64,000 bases of DNA from the NCBI GenBank assembly GCA_036824005.1, contig DAITBA010000004.1, forward strand, positions 140,957 through 204,956. The letters run 5' to 3'. Below, piece after piece: positions 62,313-64,000 of this stretch (the stretch's first letter is position 1; every line of letters starts with the position of its first letter). The stretch comes from DAITBA01 sp036824005. Its GTDB lineage: Bacteria; Pseudomonadota; Gammaproteobacteria; Burkholderiales; Rhodocyclaceae. Made by a program: the position numbers and the translations under genes. Under the pieces are notes generated by a model that saw only the letters and a program-made list of their open reading frames with translations, was not told the origin of the DNA and did not search any database.

Positions 62313-62319
62313 TCGCGCC

Positions 62320-62730
62320 TCATTTCCCGGTGGAAAAGTCGAGCCCGTTTGACTCTGAGACGACGCCGTGACTGTCAGAGGCCGCCGCTGGCTTTTCGAC
62401 CGCGAACCAGACGGCCGACAGCGCGTTGACCGACCAGTCGAGCAATCGCGTCGGCAAGCCGTGGTGCTGCGCGACGGCCAACCAGTCCCCCGTCGTCTCC
62501 GGCCGCATCTCCAGGAACGGCAAACTCCGGCGCCGGAAAGCGCGGAGCAGCTTCTGCTCGGTGGACAGCAGGTCCAAGTCGTCCCGTTTCGGTCTCAGCC
62601 GGGCCACGGAGGGCAGCAGCGGATGATCCTCTCCCTGCCCGCGAAAAACGAGTGTTGAGCGACCGGGGTACGTCTGTTCGATCCAGCCCGCGATGTCCGA
62701 AAGCGAGTCGACAGTTACCGATCCGAGCAT
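62320..62730 (-). CDS. FRG-domain protein, short, candidate cassette gene
   Basis: 136 aa with FRGQGEDHPLLPSVARL and WLAVAQHHGLPTRLLDW, the FRG-domain signature. Family members are usually longer; here the chain ends soon after the core. FRG domains occur in toxin- or defence-like accessory proteins, but no activity is assigned. SD GGGGGA is present. An attC-like site follows 7 nt after its stop. Confidence 0.65.
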   Translation of the reverse strand: MLGSVTVDSLSDIAGWIEQTYPGRSTLVFRGQGEDHPLLPSVARLRPKRDDLDLLSTEQKLLRAFRRRSLPFLEMRPETTGDWLAVAQHHGLPTRLLDWSVNALSAVWFAVEKPAAASDSHGVVSESNGLDFSTGK

Positions 62731-62849
62731 CTGCTATCCCCCAGATGTTCTCGCGCGCCTCATGCGCCGGTTACCCTGCAAGGATCAGGGCGTCGTGCCG
62801 CAAACTGCTACTGGACCGTGTCACCGCGGCTACGTCCGCCGAACGAAGG

Positions 62850-62998
62850 TGTAGAAAAACTCCCCGCGGGGTGGGAGCACACCATTATTCGGGGTGCCCC
62901 GACCCCTCCCGACACTCCGATCGTCGATTGTGGGCGATTCTGAGCGGTCGTCTTCGGACAGTATGCACAAGTAATTTCCCTGACCGCGTTTTTCTACA
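62850..62998. mobile_element. 149-bp MITE-like element
   Basis: Perfect 11-bp terminal inverted repeats (TGTAGAAAAAC at 62850-62860 and GTTTTTCTACA at 62988-62998) bound a non-coding interior. One end directly abuts the attC-like site at 62999. There is no transposase, so it is a non-autonomous element or an empty cassette. Confidence 0.55.
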
Positions 62999-63068
62999 GC
63001 CTCAACGCAGAGGTAACCGGCGCGTAGCCGCTTCGCGGCGGAGCGTCCGGTTCACCGACGTGTTATGC
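62999..63068 (-). other. attC-like recombination site 2
   Basis: On the minus strand it begins GCATAAC, which overlaps the stop codon of the preceding gene, and ends GTTGAGGC. Inner arms GGTGAACCGG and CCGGTTACC pair with one extrahelical base, and a GCCGC/GCGGC hairpin lies in the centre. This matches the attC pattern. Confidence 0.6.
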
Positions 63069-63941
63069 GGATGTTCGTTCTGGCACATAAACGACACGAC
63101 CATCTTCTTGAACTGCCTTCCGCAAGAGTTCCGATTCGAGGGCTCGATGCTCGCGTAGGCCCTTCCAATACGAGCTATCGGACAGAACACCGAGTTCTTT
63201 CTCAATGAACAATGCTGCGAGTTCTTTTATCAGTCTTAGATCACCCTCCATCCGACGCCTATCCGCGTAACTGTCAGGATTTACCAACGGGGCGCCGTGT
63301 GCATGTGCAACGGCGCAGCGCCCCTCTTCGTAAAGGTATCTACCGACATCAGGTTCAGTGCGCTGCACCTCAGCCAAACGATCGAGAGCCGGTTGATACC
63401 AAATGTGATGAAGGTTGTCATTTATCCACGCCTTCTGGCCGGCGCCACCACCGTGGTGGATGTTCAGAACTTTGAAGTAGCTGAGAAAGGCGAATGGGGT
63501 AGAGTTTACGGACATGCCTTCCCGAAACAGGCCCAGCGCCAAATCTGCTTCTTGGCCACGGGCGGCAGGGAGATAGATGAAATCCCACGGTTCAATCTGA
63601 GCCCATCCCGAACGCGGGTAAGCACCTTGACCAAGTCGTCCCGGTCTTCCGGGGAAATTCGAACCCGCAGGAAATAACTCAACTACTCCCCCGTTATGGG
63701 ACCATGCTAGGCGGCTAAGAAACCGACTTGCGACCGTGCCCCCTACTTCGAATGAGGTTCCGTTCGGATCAAACACCGACACAGTAGCTGCCAGTTCAAT
63801 TTCATCCTCGGGATCTTTTCGGCGAGGTTGGAGGACGACCGTGTAACCCTCGAACGGGATTTCCACTTGGCTATTGGGCCACGAGAATTGGGGACAAACC
63901 GCGAGATCAAGCCATCTCATTGTGCACCGGTATCGCTGCAA
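63063..63941 (-). CDS. unknown protein with HEPN-like C-terminal motif, candidate cassette gene
   Basis: About 285-292 aa. The start is uncertain (TTG-type at about 63941 or ATG at about 63920); no SD is visible. The C-terminal half is helical with GRCAVAHAHG (R-x4-H), reminiscent of HEPN RNases, followed by LIKELAALFIEKELGVL. The N-terminal half is beta-rich (VEIPFEGYTVVLQPRR). The stop codon sits inside the GCATAAC core of attC site 2, which is typical of cassette genes. Confidence 0.55.
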   Translation of the reverse strand: MQRYRCTMRWLDLAVCPQFSWPNSQVEIPFEGYTVVLQPRRKDPEDEIELAATVSVFDPNGTSFEVGGTVASRFLSRLAWSHNGGVVELFPAGSNFPGRPGRLGQGAYPRSGWAQIEPWDFIYLPAARGQEADLALGLFREGMSVNSTPFAFLSYFKVLNIHHGGGAGQKAWINDNLHHIWYQPALDRLAEVQRTEPDVGRYLYEEGRCAVAHAHGAPLVNPDSYADRRRMEGDLRLIKELAALFIEKELGVLSDSSYWKGLREHRALESELLRKAVQEDGRVVYVPERTSA

Positions 63942-63945
63942 TCCG

Positions 63946-64000
63946 CATAACGAATAGCGTTTATCCGCCGCAGCGGAAGAGGCAGAGAAAGACCGTGCGG
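63946..64000 (-). other. attC-like boundary at window edge
   Basis: GTTATGC (minus strand, 63952-63946) stands just before the cassette gene, preceded by a GCGGCGGATAAACGC region. It looks like the end of another attC whose rest lies beyond the window. No integrase is in view. Confidence 0.4.

Noticed and set aside
62750..62849. GCGCCGGTTACC similarity to attC site 2 as a further attC
   Set aside because: Only one arm is present and no GTT/AAC core pair at the right distance was found.

Overview
The window is GC-rich and densely packed. It carries a proteobacterial gene set: DMSO-reductase-type respiratory enzymes, NtrC/OmpR two-component systems, GGDEF-EAL proteins, DUF692/DUF2282 proteins and a B12-dependent acyl-CoA mutase operon. 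A betaproteobacterium or a close relative fits best, but this is inferred from gene content; no rRNA or tRNA was seen. There is no phage.

Layout. 2-4896: dms-type molybdoenzyme operon (catalytic subunit cut by the left edge, FeS subunit, TorD-like chaperone, polyferredoxin). 5037-11583: small secreted proteins, a PAS-GAF-GAF membrane protein, a secreted-repeat protein with a candidate sigma-54 promoter, and an NtrC-type kinase/regulator pair. 11843-26739: the most interesting stretch. It holds six small transcription units (zinc ribbon + EAL, MNIO/DUF692 + DUF2063, two DUF2282 bufferin-like precursors, an LRAT-fold protein, and a small ORF with VOC and GMC genes). Each is preceded by the same promoter architecture: CGTGAC boxes repeated every 11 bp, with a (C/G)AnACT -10-like element exactly 16 bp after the start of the last box position. 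Between them lie a GlcG-cupin fusion, two SMP-30 lactonases, DoxX, an SDR, an MCP and an ANTAR regulator. 26760-33216: GMC oxidoreductase, glycogen debranching enzyme and GH63-like glycosidase, with REP-like palindromes between the last two. 33419-38559: methyltransferase, aquaporin, a DoxX-DoxX-NDH-2 fusion, and a second PAS-GAF protein. 38652-41331: a decayed sensor kinase and an intact OmpR-type kinase/regulator pair. 41511-46082: TetR-controlled B12-dependent acyl-CoA mutase operon with a thioesterase and an odd MeaB fusion. 46124-48161: an ATPase and an NTF2-like gene bracketed by inverted copies of a repeat. 48273-49751: two genes that both lost their 5' ends at one deletion junction. 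50195-60231: metallopeptidase-like protein, MFS transporter, GNAT, tandem PAS-GGDEF-EAL proteins, arylamine N-acetyltransferase, and unrecognised conserved proteins. 61733-64000: what looks like the end of an integron cassette array, with three same-strand genes separated by attC-like sites.

How the genes may work together. The bufferin-type copper/metal-buffering RiPP genes (DUF2282 precursors, DUF692 maturase, DUF2063 partner, DoxX) appear to belong to one stress regulon with a zinc ribbon/EAL unit, an LRAT-fold protein and a VOC/GMC unit. An OmpR/PhoB-class regulator is the most likely controller, given the box spacing. The pair at 39549-41331 is the only complete OmpR-type candidate seen here, but nothing in the sequence links it directly to the boxes.
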